DNA from: Echinarachnius parma
Lineage: Eukaryota > Echinodermata > Echinoidea > Clypeasteroida > Echinarachniidae
DNA: 64,000 nt
Direction of reading: 5' to 3'
Assembly: GCA_037951105.1 (NCBI GenBank)
Contig: JBAMJV010007697.1
Location: 56,583 to 120,582 of the forward strand
Both the position numbers and the translations under genes were made by a program. Positions 53,038-63,740 of the stretch are shown here, piece after piece; the stretch's first letter is position 1, and the number at the start of each line of letters is the position of its first letter. The notes below the pieces were generated by a model. The model saw only the letters and a program-made list of their open reading frames with translations, ran no database searches and was not told where the DNA came from.

Positions 53038-53760
53038 TCGAGTGGACTTTGTCACTCAAAATCTGGCCAAATGCCACGATTATGATGTCACTTTTTCTGG
53101 TGCTTACTATTAAGTTTTTGTCTGACTGTAGGACTATTTATCTTACTTTCGTTTCGAATCATGTCTTGATGGCTGCGCTATTTGTTATCTACTCGTGTTG
53201 ATGATGAAGGAATTATTTTCAGAAATGACTGGCAGAGTAGACTTTGTCACTCAAAATCTGGCCAAATGCCACAACATCGTCATGGTTATGATCAATGTCA
53301 CTACTTTTTGTAATTGTTGAGTTTTGTCTGATTATAGAACTATTTACCTCTTTCGTTGGGCTCGTATTATCTCTTTGGCACAATGTTTGTTTTCTTCTCT
53401 TGTTGATGAGGAAATAATTATTCTCAGTTTTGTTGATAAGAAGACTGATTATGCCTGTGGAGTAGAATGTGCCTATCAAAGTCGCGCCAAAGGTCATTAT
53501 TACAATGACGTCACTTCTTCATGTTCTCGTTGAGTTTTGCTAGATTGTAGGACTAATACCGCTTCCTTTCTTTCGTTTGATACTATCCCATTGCCACGCA
53601 TTTTGGAGGAAAATAATAATTATTCAGTTTTGTTGATGAAAGGTCATGCTGTTAGAGTAGTCAGTCAAAGTCAAGCCAAATGTCATCATTATAACTTCAC
53701 TTCTTGTCAACTGTCCATTGTTTGTTATGTAACGTCTCACTCTCATCTCAGCATTGTAAG
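53038..53760. repeat. Four-unit degenerate tandem repeat, ~190-230 bp
   Basis: Units start near 53039, 53232, 53460 and 53651 with AGAGTAGACTTTGTCACTCA- or AGTAGAATGTGCCTATCAAA-type text, then (T/G)GCCAAATGCCA, ATTATGATGTCACTT, TTGAGTTTTGTCTGATTGTA and a GATGAGGAAATAATTATTCTCAG-like end. Periods are 193, 228 and 191 bp. Frames are not conserved between units. Confidence 0.85.
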
Positions 53761-55099
53761 TGAAATTGGGACAAGGAATTAAAAGGAGAAGTATATATAT
53801 TGAAATTATAACGTCGTTCGGGTATTCGTTGCTTCCCTCTGGTCTTGGATAGTGTAGTTATGTTTTGCATGTGTTTATTTATGCAAACAGACAATGACTC
53901 AATGTTCCGATCTAGTTCAGTGCGATTTATGCCTGCTAGGATACAATGATAAGTTATATTGACGATATCGTATGATAGATATGCAGTTTATGATTATTTA
54001 TTATGTATGCGATATATGTCAATATATCTTCAAAATATATGTGCATCATTTTAATTAAGTGCATTAACGCAATAACTATATAGATATGTGGGCATTATGT
54101 TATGTTTTTATCGTAATAACGAACCGTCATAAACACATTTTTGTCAAGTTGGGTCACATCAAAGTGGTTCTCTGAGTTCCGTGCTAGCATCGGCCCCTCC
54201 CCTATACGTAACATATGACGTATCTTAAAAAAAAAAAAGAAGGTTAAAAAAAACCCCCGCCCCATCCCCTAATCCCTCCCTCCTCTACACCCTCTCGTCT
54301 CATTCTCCGTTTTCTTTATTACGTATTGTCTGCGTGTCGTATGAATTCTTTTCATGTTTTACTTTCACCCAAAATTGTGGTCGAACGCTTGAAACGGCGC
54401 CATGGAGATGACATTGTGAAGTTGGGACATAAGTACTTTCATAACCTCGAACTTGTATTTATACGTGCCCTTCGAGTAGTTCATCATGATTTTTTTTTTA
54501 AATAAGCGACGATCTTTCTTTTTCTCCCTATTACTTGAAGCTTTTACAGATTCAAAAAAGGGGTAAGCGATGATCTTTTTAGTCTGTTGTTACTACTTCA
54601 AGTATTCCATAGTTTATATGCACGCTATAGTAGGTCCATGGTTTAATACAAAAAAGGAAGCAATGTCATTTTTTTTGTCGTGATACTTACACTTAAGAGG
54701 TGTTCTTAGAAGGTGATCCTGAAGTATTTTTCATATACAATAATGAGAAGTCAGCTAGCCTGTCAATCGGACGAATGCTAATGAAATGACTGCGTAATTA
54801 CGTTGACCCTCTATATCGATGAATCACAAGGTTTGTGAGCCTTTTTCCCCCGCGCTTTATCCATGATATCTTCAAAATAATTTGACTGAATCCGTTGTCA
54901 CCCATGCAGCATTATATTACCCACTTTATACTGAAATTCTCATAGAGTTAACGCGTGGTCGACAAGCATTGACAGGACGATGGGTTAATCTTTGCTGTGC
55001 TTCCAAATAGAAGGTAGAAAGGTGCCATTTACATAATGTCAACATCACAATCATCAAGGGACCATCCTGTCAATAACTCTTTAAAAAGTATTTAGTGAA
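53761..55099. other. Unique AT-rich DNA, no gene seen
   Basis: Runs of A, C and T occur near 54225-54300. No repeat family or exon recognised. Confidence 0.5.
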
Positions 55100-55212
55100 T
55101 GAAATATTGAGTTGACTGGCGTCTATATATGTGTAGTGACACGATTGGTAAGGGGCTTGCCTCCCCAATCAATATGTCACGGGTTCGATACCTTTTGGGT
55201 ACCCTTCACGTA
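55100..55212 (+). mobile_element. tRNA-derived SINE head, Gly-like
   Basis: GATTGGTAAGGGGCTTGCCT resembles a D arm and anticodon arm with loop TTGCC. GGGTTCGATACC (55181-55192) matches the B box. The A box is a weaker TGGTAAGGGG. The tRNA fold is imperfect and the downstream body is short, so this is a fragment and not a tRNA gene. Confidence 0.5.
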
Positions 55213-55589
55213 TATTACGTATGACCTTCAACAATCGTAATAAGGATACATACCAATAATGAACAACTCAACAAGACATTGATTGTACAATCATGAGCTG
55301 CTCTCAGTGGATAATGTAAGTACCCGATAATATGGAACGTTGTTCCTTATCAATGTGGAATAATGGTCCGCATAAGGTGCACCATTTCCCCCTAAGTGCA
55401 CGTAATGTTGGACAGAACACCCCCAAAACAGTTTGCACCCATTCAGAGAGAACCGCACTGTTTTAACCTCCGATAATTGTAAATCATTAAACATGTTAAA
55501 CGCAATGGTTAACCTTAATCATGTGGTTGTCAATTGCAAATATATTCTCGTGATGGGCAAGTCATATACTTAATACTTGATACGTATCA
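55213..55589. other. Unique AT-rich DNA
   Basis: No feature recognised. Confidence 0.5.
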
Positions 55590-55872
55590 AAGATATACTT
55601 AAGTGGACCTTAAAGACTAAGTTGAACCTAAAACTACGGTAGGTCATATTCAAAAGCCTCCCAAAATATAAGTATTGAGATTTCCAATTTAAAAAAAATA
55701 CATAAATTGTAAAGGCTCCTTGATAATAACAAATATAACTGATGTGATCAACTTAATGCCTTTTCAAAAGAACTGTTTTAACAAGTTATCATAGAATATA
55801 ACGGCTTTCCATAACTGTTAGGTACAACTTAGAGTAAAGTTCAACTAAGAATCTGTTTGAAACGCCCTCTGG
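55590..55872. mobile_element. GTGTTTCACA-family MITE, degraded
   Basis: AAGACTAAGTTGAACCTAAA at the left mirrors TTAGAGTAAAGTTCAACTAA at the right. ACGGTAGGTCATATT and CGGCTTTCCATAACTGTTAG match the inner arms of 7696-7977. The right terminus survives only as GTTTGAAACGCCCTC. Confidence 0.7.
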
Positions 55873-56079
55873 ACATTTAAAGACAGGGCACGTGCACACG
55901 TACGACTACTGATGTTGCTCGTCCGAAATCAAAAGCTTAAGTTTGAAAAAGTTTTCCTCCGACAATAATTATTACCAAGCATCTTTAAGGGCGTTGCTCC
56001 CTTTCGCCCTAGGTCCATTTGGGAGGTTCGGTATCATCTATCACCATTCACCCCTCCTCTCACCGGTCCTCCTCCTCCC
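55873..56079. other. Unique DNA, no gene seen
   Basis: No feature recognised. Confidence 0.5.
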
Positions 56080-56285
56080 CCGAAAAAGAGACCGTATATC
56101 CGTGCTCCGGGTCATTCCAAACCCCAATTCCTCATCCTCTCCTTTCTCCAAGATAAGTACATATCCCTCCCCCTAATTATCTCTCTCCCCCCCCCCCCCC
56201 CCCCCTCACCTTCCAGGTTTCCCTCTGTCCTTCCCCTCTCTATGTCTCACCCTCTCATCCTCTCTTTCCCTCCTTCTCTATCTCT
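56080..56285. repeat. CT-rich tract with poly-C
   Basis: Pyrimidine-rich text contains a 19-base C run at 56187-56205. Confidence 0.8.
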
Positions 56286-56398
56286 CTTTCTATCTATGCG
56301 TTTATTTTATTTTATTTGACTACGGTAACTTTCTTCAGCCGATGGCTGTTCTTCAGCAAGTCCGTCTAACTCGATCTCCCTCTACCCCTGTCTTTACA

Positions 56399-56565
56399 CT
56401 TAAAGGTAGTTCAGATTCGTCAAATCAGAGGCGCGGCGCCATCTTGCGTACGCGTTACGCACGGTACGTAATGCACGTTAGCCCAGTGTTATGCTGTGTG
56501 CGCAAACTAGCCTAGTTCAAAATGGCTGCCCGCTGTGTAGTATCCCCACGCTTGATGACCTTTAA
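56399..56565. mobile_element. TTAA-flanked GC-rich repeat, copy 2, ~167 bp
   Basis: TTAAAGGTAGTTCAGATTCG through GCGCGGCGCCATCTTGCGTA to CCCACGCTTGATGACCTTTAA. It aligns end to end with 30107-30272, with differences concentrated at CpG sites, as expected from methylation-driven decay. TTAA lies at both edges. Confidence 0.87.
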
Positions 56566-56890
56566 TACTTGAAATTTCTCTCTGCCCTATACCCCTCTCA
56601 CTTACTGTCTCTCTCTCTCTCTCTCTGCCCTTGTCTACTTGTTATCTTTCCCGTTCTCTGTCTGCCTTATCCCCTCCTCATATCCCGTGTATTCTTTATC
56701 CCTCCATTTTACTCTCTCTCCCCTATAGCTATCCATCTATTTTCCAATCCCTCAAATATTCAGGATTGAATGGTATCACCAATAACAAGAAAAACAACAT
56801 CAACATCCAAACTCTCTCTATTCATTATACGGTATACTATTCTCTCTCTCTCTCTCTAATATCTTCCTCCTTCTCTCTGTCAGAGTCTTT
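56566..56890. repeat. CT-rich tract with (CT)n
   Basis: TCTCTCTC tracts lie at 56608-56627 and 56840-56857 in pyrimidine-rich DNA. Confidence 0.75.
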
Positions 56891-57084
56891 CCAAGACTTT
56901 GGACCACGACCCGCCATGACCTCGAAACAGTGGCGTTGCCGTGCAGGGTTGTAGCGACTTTAAGTTCTGAGTTTAATTTTATAGTTCCTCTTAATCGATT
57001 TTATGACAATAAGAGGGGTGCATTGATGGGGCAAGGTGACCAACAGGATGGACATTGATCTCCTTTCGCCCACTCCCTCTAACC

Positions 57085-57270
57085 ATCTTTCTCTTGGCTA
57101 CGTCACGCGACCATGACCCGCCATGACCTCGATCGCGTCAGACCTCGCCCTCCGCATCGTCGAGTGGATGGGTCCATCTCCGGGCGCATCGCCCCCGTCG
57201 AGTGCCCGGCCCGCTCCGGATATTGCTTTCAAGACGTTGACAACTGGTCGAAGAATTTAGCTGCTGAAGT
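57085..57270. promoter_or_regulatory. CpG-rich unique block with a 53-codon ATG frame
   Basis: Sharp rise in GC and CpG. A short frame from ATG at 57113 (MTRHDLDRVRPRPP...) runs to a TAG near 57274. The phrase CATGACCCGCCATGACCTCG occurs here, and a close variant (CACGACCCGCCATGACCTCG) lies at 56904-56923. The block may be regulatory; I do not claim the short frame as a gene. Confidence 0.25.
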
Positions 57271-57578
57271 ATAGTAGTTGGACAAAGAGACGTAACCGTG
57301 ATATATAAAAAAAAAAAAAAAACACCTCTAAAGTGAGAATGAAATGAGGTATGAGACAAGGAAGAATAAAATGAAGTACACAACAAGGGAGGATATTATA
57401 AGTATAAGACAACAGATGATAAAATGAAGTATGCGACAATGCCTCTCGCGGTTTGTTTTACGTGTACACTGCGGCCGTGAGTTCACCGCTATAGTTAAAC
57501 GGAACACAGCCCTGTGGACTTGTGGGCAGAGCAATCCCTCCATAAGGTGATTCATGAATGTTGATCTCTCTTTCTCTC
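57271..57578. other. Unique DNA with an A run
   Basis: A 15-base A run lies at about 57307-57321, then purine-rich text. No gene signal. Confidence 0.5.
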
Positions 57579-57581
57579 TTA

Positions 57582-57793
57582 AGCCCGGCGCAGACAGAGC
57601 CGACTCGACCCGATCCGACTGGTTTAAATCAGGCTAGAGTTGGGCCCGGTCGGTCGGAGCAGATTTATCGCGGTGAATCGGCCCCAACTGGCATCCGACT
57701 GTCTCTCGACTGGCAAAATGTGTGTCGCGAGGCACTGAAAACTGAGCCGATCGGAATGACAACCAGTCGAGTCGGCTCTGTCTGCGCCGGGCA
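57582..57793. mobile_element. Harbinger-like MITE, 212 bp, copy 2
   Basis: The termini AGCCCGGCGCAGACAGAGCC and its complement match 26591-26809. TTA lies at 57579-57581 and 57794-57796. The middle differs strongly from copy 1, so the copies share ends but not cores. The last base is A where copy 1 has T. Confidence 0.87.
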
Positions 57794-57796
57794 TTA

Positions 57797-58335
57797 TATG
57801 TATCGTTACCTTCATTACCTTCCCTTATATTCCATATACTCTGTATCTTCTCTTATCTATTCTTCTTACCCTCGTTTTCTCTATGTTTATAATCAAACCT
57901 TTCAACGAAAAGAACATTACAACCCAAACAATAGTTAACATCTGCCTACAAGTAACTATTAATCCTGCCATTCTGTCCTTCTTTATTGTATTTGTATTGT
58001 ACTTCTTTCATTACTTTTAGCTTGGAATATTATTTTATTTTTTAAGATATTGTCTCATACATTACCTCATTCCAAAATGCAAAATTCACCGTTACTTTAT
58101 CAAGACCGTATAAGCGAAGTTCATATGTGTTTTAAATAATATTTTAGGTAATGACTTGAATTTGTTTTGATTTTGAATCTCTTCTCTTTGACTATAATCA
58201 AACAATTCTCAAATGTTAACTACTTTCATTTAGAATGAAACAATATATAAAATGTATAATAATTATGTGCGCTAAAGTGATGTGAATGATCTTCATACTA
58301 TATAGTTATTTTTTTTTTTAAACAGTCAGAGACCA
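57797..58335. other. Unique AT-rich DNA
   Basis: No feature recognised. Confidence 0.55.
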
Positions 58336-58344
58336 CCCCCCCCC

Positions 58345-58439
<95 letters not shown>

Positions 58440-58445
58440 ACACAC
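58336..58445. repeat. Poly-C followed by ~98 bp of (CA)n
   Basis: A 12-base C run passes directly into about 49 CA units with a few substitutions. Confidence 0.95.
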
Positions 58446-58980
58446 AAGCTCTCTCTTCAACATTCAAGTTCATACTGACAATACCAACAGAAAAATAATA
58501 GCAGGGTACATTTATGTCTATTGGAATAAAATACTTAATTGCATTATCCAATTCATGGCCGTAAATGTTATTAGTTTAGCAAATAGTTGTGATATTTGAG
58601 CTCAAATTATCGCCTGGCCCGCCGTCTGCATTGAGCAAAGTGATATGTGGTTTTGTCTGAAATTGCAGGATCTTTTTTTCCCTTCAGTAATTATTTATTG
58701 TCGAAAGTGCGTGCGTGAGCTCCTCGCCTCCTTTTGATTGGGTGCATGATTCGCACGGTCATTATACAGCTTGCAGATAACCCGCGCGTGCTGCGCTACC
58801 ACTGATGTTGTTTAATCAGTAGAAGCACCACTTCCCATTGGAGTTGAGAGTATAGCTCTGGCCACCATATTTGTATCAGCAGTTAATAATAGAACACACA
58901 GGTCTTACTTCTATTTCGTCATGACTTTAAAATAATGTACGGGGTCATAGCCCCATTGTCAATCGGTCACTCCATGTTCA
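58446..58980. other. Unique DNA, possible regulatory segment
   Basis: 58660-58830 is non-repetitive with CpG (GTGCGTGCGTGAGCTCC, AACCCGCGCGTGCTGCGC) beside TAAT words, similar in style to 32040-33275. No coding signal. Confidence 0.35.
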
Positions 58981-59545
58981 CCCCCCCCCCCCTCCCCTAT
59001 ATCTCTCGCTCCCTCGCTCTTTTGCATTTTGTCAATGTGAAGGAGCTTGAAGCATAAAACTCTGAGTTGTGTACAATCCAGAGTCTTAGATAATCCAAAT
59101 CTATGGTTCAATCGCAACTTTGCGAGTAAACGCTGCTTTTCAATAGAATGCAGCTGTCATGACTGTCAATCGCATATTAAAAAAGAATCAAACCCAAAGT
59201 TGCGTTTGTTGGACCTCCGTTTAAACGCAAATATTTAACATCATCCTAAAGACAGCCCTCTGATGGTATCTACCCATGCATCCATATACGTATATGACGT
59301 CTTTTCAACCTTACATTTTATTACGACTTCCCCTTCGATTGCTTAGAATATCACACGACTTTTACATTACCTGATACGAAGTGTAGCTTCAACTTGAGTC
59401 ATTTTGCCTTTACTTCAATTGATCTTCACTTCAATTAAATTAAGCGTGGTATGTGATACAAATTCAACTCGAGTCATTTTAAAAACAAGTCCACATTTTG
59501 CCGTCAACTGATCGCATAGCCCCAACTTTAATAAGTACACCTCTT
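58981..59545. other. Unique AT-rich DNA with a short C run
   Basis: A 12-base C run lies at 58981-58992. A 63-codon frame at 59047-59238 with several cysteines has no splice support or known domain. TTCAATT and CAACTCGAGTCATTTT-type text recurs at 59393-59405 and 59465-59480. Confidence 0.4.
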
Positions 59546-59760
59546 CTAGCGATTCAGATCAATGGTTGAGCTGCTGCACACGGACACACAGTCAGGCTGC
59601 ATGCGCAAAGTAGCTGCCCCTCTGGCGGCGCTCTTGTAATAATTGACGTGTAAAATATGCTCATCATTCGGCGTGCCAAAGGCGGTGGCTTGGCTGCGAA
59701 ATTGCGACAATGGATTTCGCCGCCCCGGGACGGTTTTCAACAAACCCAATTTTCTCCCAT
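59546..59760. promoter_or_regulatory. GC-rich unique block, enhancer candidate
   Basis: Non-repetitive and CpG-containing (CTCTGGCGGCGCTC, TTCGCCGCCCCGGGACGG), and compact in AT-rich DNA. Composition is the only evidence. Confidence 0.25.
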
Positions 59761-59949
59761 TTTCTGCCTTTTATCATTTTATGTGAGCCTTTTTGTACTG
59801 AGCAATATTGCTTAATTTACACACAAATATATGCCCTCGGGTCTGTGCGGAAGGTGCGAGAAAGATACAGTTAATCATGGATTCTATATAAGGGGGCTCC
59901 CGTAATAATAATAAAAAATCCCTGATAGAATGAAGCAAACATTGATTGT

Positions 59950-59993
59950 GTCTCATTTCATTTCATTCCATTTCATTTCATTCCATTTCATTT
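59950..59993. repeat. (CATTT)n minisatellite
   Basis: CATTTCATTTCATTC units with one base change repeat about three times (5-bp and 15-bp periods). Confidence 0.9.
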
Positions 59994-60237
59994 GTTACTT
60001 AAAATATGTTGGGACATGAATTAAGTTTTTTTTTCTTCTTTTTTTGTACTATTGGAACAAGAAACTACATTAAAAGGTGTACACAAACTTGATTGTAGTA
60101 TCCGGGGTTGCTATATACCGTATTACAGTGTTACACTGACTGTGCCTGATTCAATGATTTGCATGGTTCAAACCAGTGCCCGACCCCCGACCCGCATCGC
60201 TCTCGTATATTCTGTGTTGCCATTGATGCTGCTTTAC
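59994..60237. other. Unique DNA
   Basis: No feature recognised. Confidence 0.5.
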
Positions 60238-60385
60238 ATGGCTGGGATACTCCCTAGGGAGTGGAAATGTGCACTTTCTGTGCAGGAATGATTGCAGTGT
60301 GTATCCGTTGACCGGGGTAATAATAAGAGTGTAAAGCGCTAATGATACTTATAGCGCTATAGAAATAACCGTTATTATTTATATT
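60238..60385 (+). mobile_element. SINE 3' part, plus orientation
   Basis: GGGATACTCCCTAGGGAGTG is followed by GTGCACTTTCTGTGCAGG, TTGACCGGGGTAATAATA, GTAAAGCGCT and ATAGCGCTATAGAAATAACC, ending in TTATTATT. Same order as 35420-35577. The head is absent. Confidence 0.8.
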
Positions 60386-60973
60386 GTTATTTTAAAAGTT
60401 GATTGACTCATTCAGGGTTGGTCTCATTCGGGCTGGGGGGTGATTGGTTATTTAGGTTTTCAAGGACGGTGTCCCACATATTTGTGGGTTGGCAGCTAGT
60501 CCTACACTTCAGCAAGAAGACACAAAGTTATATGAAGTATACAAGGAAAAAGAGCCTAAATCTCTCTATTTTTAGAGCCCTATTTCGTTACTCTACCTGC
60601 TTTAGTAATTGTTTTATGATTTGTATTATTGCGTAAATCGCTATGATTTAGGAAAATCCTTAAACTGGCAACACATTGTGATATTTTAAAAAAGAGATTT
60701 CGGCGTTCAAATTGGCAACTTTAAGGCAAAGTCACTTCATATATTTGTCTTAAATTGTGATTACTAATTATTTTATACCTATATTTGTCATTGAAAGGTA
60801 AAACAAAAATTAGGAGTTGCCAATTGGTAGAGGAAAATAATGATCAATTTTGCCTTAAAATAGCTCTCGTCCTTAATGGGTTAAAGACGAGCTCAACCAA
60901 TTATGAGCTTTACTTTTGGGAACGCCCTTTCGCCATCATCGAAGAGAGGCAACCTATATAGGTTTTGAACCCA
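60386..60973. other. Unique AT-rich DNA
   Basis: No feature recognised. GCCAATTTG-like words occur near 60710 and 60820. Confidence 0.45.
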
Positions 60974-61286
60974 GGGGGTGTTTCACAAAGATTATAAGTT
61001 GCACTTAAATTCCAAGTTTGCAATTAAAAGTATGGTAGGCCATTTGTAGCCTTGGAATAAAATATATTCAAAAGCAAAAAAAATGAAAGTATTTTAGAAT
61101 TTTCATCATTTTTACATCAAGAACATAAAATCTCCTTGATAATAGAAAATATCAATGATTTGAATCAACATTTTTAAATTTTTGTTTCAATTTTACAACA
61201 GTTTTTCAAAGAAACTAACGGCTTTCCATAATTTGTAATTCTAACTTAGAATTAAGTTCAACATAGGATCTATGTGAAACACCCCT
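60974..61286. mobile_element. GTGTTTCACA-family MITE, 313 bp
   Basis: The ends GGGGGTGTTTCACAAAGATT and GGATCTATGTGAAACACCCC are inverted. GGTAGGCCATTTGTAGCCTT and CGGCTTTCCATAATTTGTAA match the arms of 7696-7977. Arms have more mismatches than that copy, so this one is older. Confidence 0.87.
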
Positions 61287-62302
61287 GGCCGGATTGTCAC
61301 TACACTAGACCATTTTCATTTCATATGGTCTTGGGTCATAGGTAATGCATCAAATATTGAAATCAAATAGTTTTGTAGGGTTTATTGTACCATACGAACT
61401 AATCTCTGCTATAAGGTACATTAGATAAATTAAATAATTTGATAATTTTAAAATCAAGTCTTATTTCAATTCAAGCAATTATTATATTTGGATTTGTAAT
61501 CTTATTCTAGTATTACGACGGGAAAAACAGGGACATTTTTTTTTCTAGGAAAAGAACAAACCTTTACCTTTAGGATTATTTCAACTGCACGAGTAGGATG
61601 TGTGAGTTTTTTGTTTGTTTACTTCAGAGGGGCGGAGAGATATATGCTAATTCGGACAAAATAATTATGAGCCCGCAAGAAAAAATAAGGTTGGTGTTCA
61701 GGAGTTCAGGTGTTAGAACGTTTAATGTATTCAAATTGTAGGCTATGGTATGTGTTGTCATCTTGCTACACTTTATTTACATTAATATCCAATGAATACG
61801 AAATAAAACAAATATATTATATACATGTATATAACCTGTGTACATACATAAAGAAAGAAAAGGAAGTACAAATGGTACAACGAGGACAGGTGAAAGCAAT
61901 TATTAATAGAAAAGCGAGGAAATACATAATTTTTCTAAAATAACAATCTCTGCTGCAGTCAAAAAAGGGTGTTCACAATCGCGGTATTGGTGTGGAGATT
62001 TTATTGACCGTATACACACATACTGCATTGCGGTACCGTAGGTGAACTTGACGCTATACGTATAGCGCGGTGCGTTTTAATAGCGCGCACGTGCGTCGCC
62101 GCGTGAAGCGAACAGGTCCATTGCCTCTGCGTCAACACAATTAAATGTTTCCGCGCGAGCGGTGACAGACAGCCTCTGGAATCATATATGCCTGCCTTAA
62201 TATGCTGTTTATTTAGGAGTTTTGGAGGTGACAATATTAGTTCAATGGTATTGATTTTTCTATTTCGTCCTCACCATTTCTCTCTGAATCGGTACCTCCC
62301 CA
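61287..62302. other. Unique DNA with a CpG-rich patch
   Basis: 62030-62165 is CpG-rich and non-repetitive (AGCGCGCACGTGCGTCGCCG) and could be regulatory. The rest is AT-rich with no gene signal. Confidence 0.4.
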
Positions 62303-62318
62303 CCCCCCCCCCCCCCCC
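62303..62318. repeat. Poly-C tract
   Basis: A 16-base C run. Confidence 0.93.
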
Positions 62319-62644
62319 TCCGCCAACAGACCATTAGACTGGAAGAGTCTTCCAGATGAAAATACATCTGCCTCCCACCTCCGCCCACCCACTCCCGCCG
62401 TGATTGCCCCCTCGTGTACTTACACCTTACCCTGAAAGTCGATATAAAAATTTGTTGTACTATATATGCATTTCAACCTGTAAGACCATCACGGACAAAA
62501 ATGAAGGTAGTGGCTTTTATGAGCTGGTGGTCTTAACATTAATGATAATAATAATTAGTCCCATGCCGAGCCATCGCCCCTTTCGTATATACTTACTCCT
62601 ATTACATATGTAAAATCATATACTATATAAACTTCATTAAACAC
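62319..62644. other. Unique DNA
   Basis: No feature recognised. Confidence 0.5.
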
Positions 62645-63130
62645 AGTCAAACCTGGCTAGAACGACTACTCACGTGCAGAAGGGTCTTTATAAGCGGGTT
62701 GTCTTCGAAACAATAACATAATTATTTTAACCACTCCTCTGCCAGTATTGTGTAATGCACTTACACCTAACTCCAGTCAAACCTGAATATAAAGACCACA
62801 CGGGTATAATATTATAAGGTCATGGTCGTCATGAGCAGGTAGTTCTTCAATTCAATATAATACTATGCGGGACTATCCACTCCCCTGCCGATATTGCCCA
62901 TTTATGTACGGATACCTTATATAACCTCTAACAAATTATAAAAGTAGAGAGGTGGGGGATAATTTATAGTCAACACTGTCTATAAAAAAACAAATAATAC
63001 GGATAAGGGTCTTTATAATCAGGTAGTCTCCAAATATATTAATATGAATTGTAAACATTGATATTGGTCTTTATTATTAAAAACAAGTAGTCTGTACCTG
63101 CAGGTGGTTGTTATAGAAGGTTTTACTACG
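62645..63130. repeat. Degenerate 'AGTCAAACCTG...GGTCTTTATA' tandem repeat
   Basis: AGTCAAACCTGGCTAGAACG (62646) recurs as AGTCAAACCTGAATATAAAG (62776). GGTCTTTATAAGCGGGTTGT (62684) recurs as GGTCTTTATAATCAGGTAGT (63007). CTGCCAGTATTG and CTGCCGATATTG also recur. Units are about 130-190 bp and heavily diverged. Non-coding. Confidence 0.7.
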
Positions 63131-63199
63131 GAACATCTTTACCAAATGTCAGCTACATGGAGCAGGGGGAGCATCAAGGGGGAACCATGCATGGTGCAA

Positions 63200-63740
63200 A
63201 GTGGTGCCGGAAGGGGTACTACCCTTGCCCTTCTATCTCAATGCAAAGGTTTAGAACACGTACATAATATGGTAGTTTGACAAAGCTGATGGTTTGACCA
63301 CGCCAGAGTGCGCTGGACTATTATGTTAATTACAATCTCCGGAGGAGGGGGGGGGGGGGGGGAGGGGGCGGATCCCTTAGTGGCATCAACATCAAAGCCG
63401 AGATACGGTGCTGACCCCCCAAGCCGCCCCTTTCCCAAGGTCATTCCATATGATTACGAACTGGACGCCTTTAAGGTCGGCATACGTGTACGTACTCTGT
63501 CAGGATAAACCATGCCAGAGTGCGCAGGTCATTCCAGTCGAGCTCTTTCTATAATATATTATGTTTCAGGGTGGGGGGCGTAGGGTAGCAACATGGGGTA
63601 ATACAATCAAGAGGGATGGATGGCCCGTGCCCCACCCTCAACCTTATTCATACTCATACACTCCTAAACCACTCAACTGACTGGAAAGTTTACCGACTTG
63701 GCATATGTGCTGACATTCATTTGACCACGCCAGAGTGAGC
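63200..63740. repeat. Three-unit degenerate tandem repeat, ~213-bp period, with poly-G
   Basis: GACCACGCCAGAGTGCGCTG, ACCATGCCAGAGTGCGCAGG and GACCACGCCAGAGTGAGCGG occur near 63297, 63510 and 63723. An ACTGGA..CTTTAAGGTCGGCATACG-like passage precedes units two and three. A 16-base G run (63347-63362) lies in the first unit. Confidence 0.75.

Noticed and set aside
59047..59238. 63-codon cysteine-containing frame
   Set aside because: No splice sites, signal sequence or recognisable spacing of cysteines.
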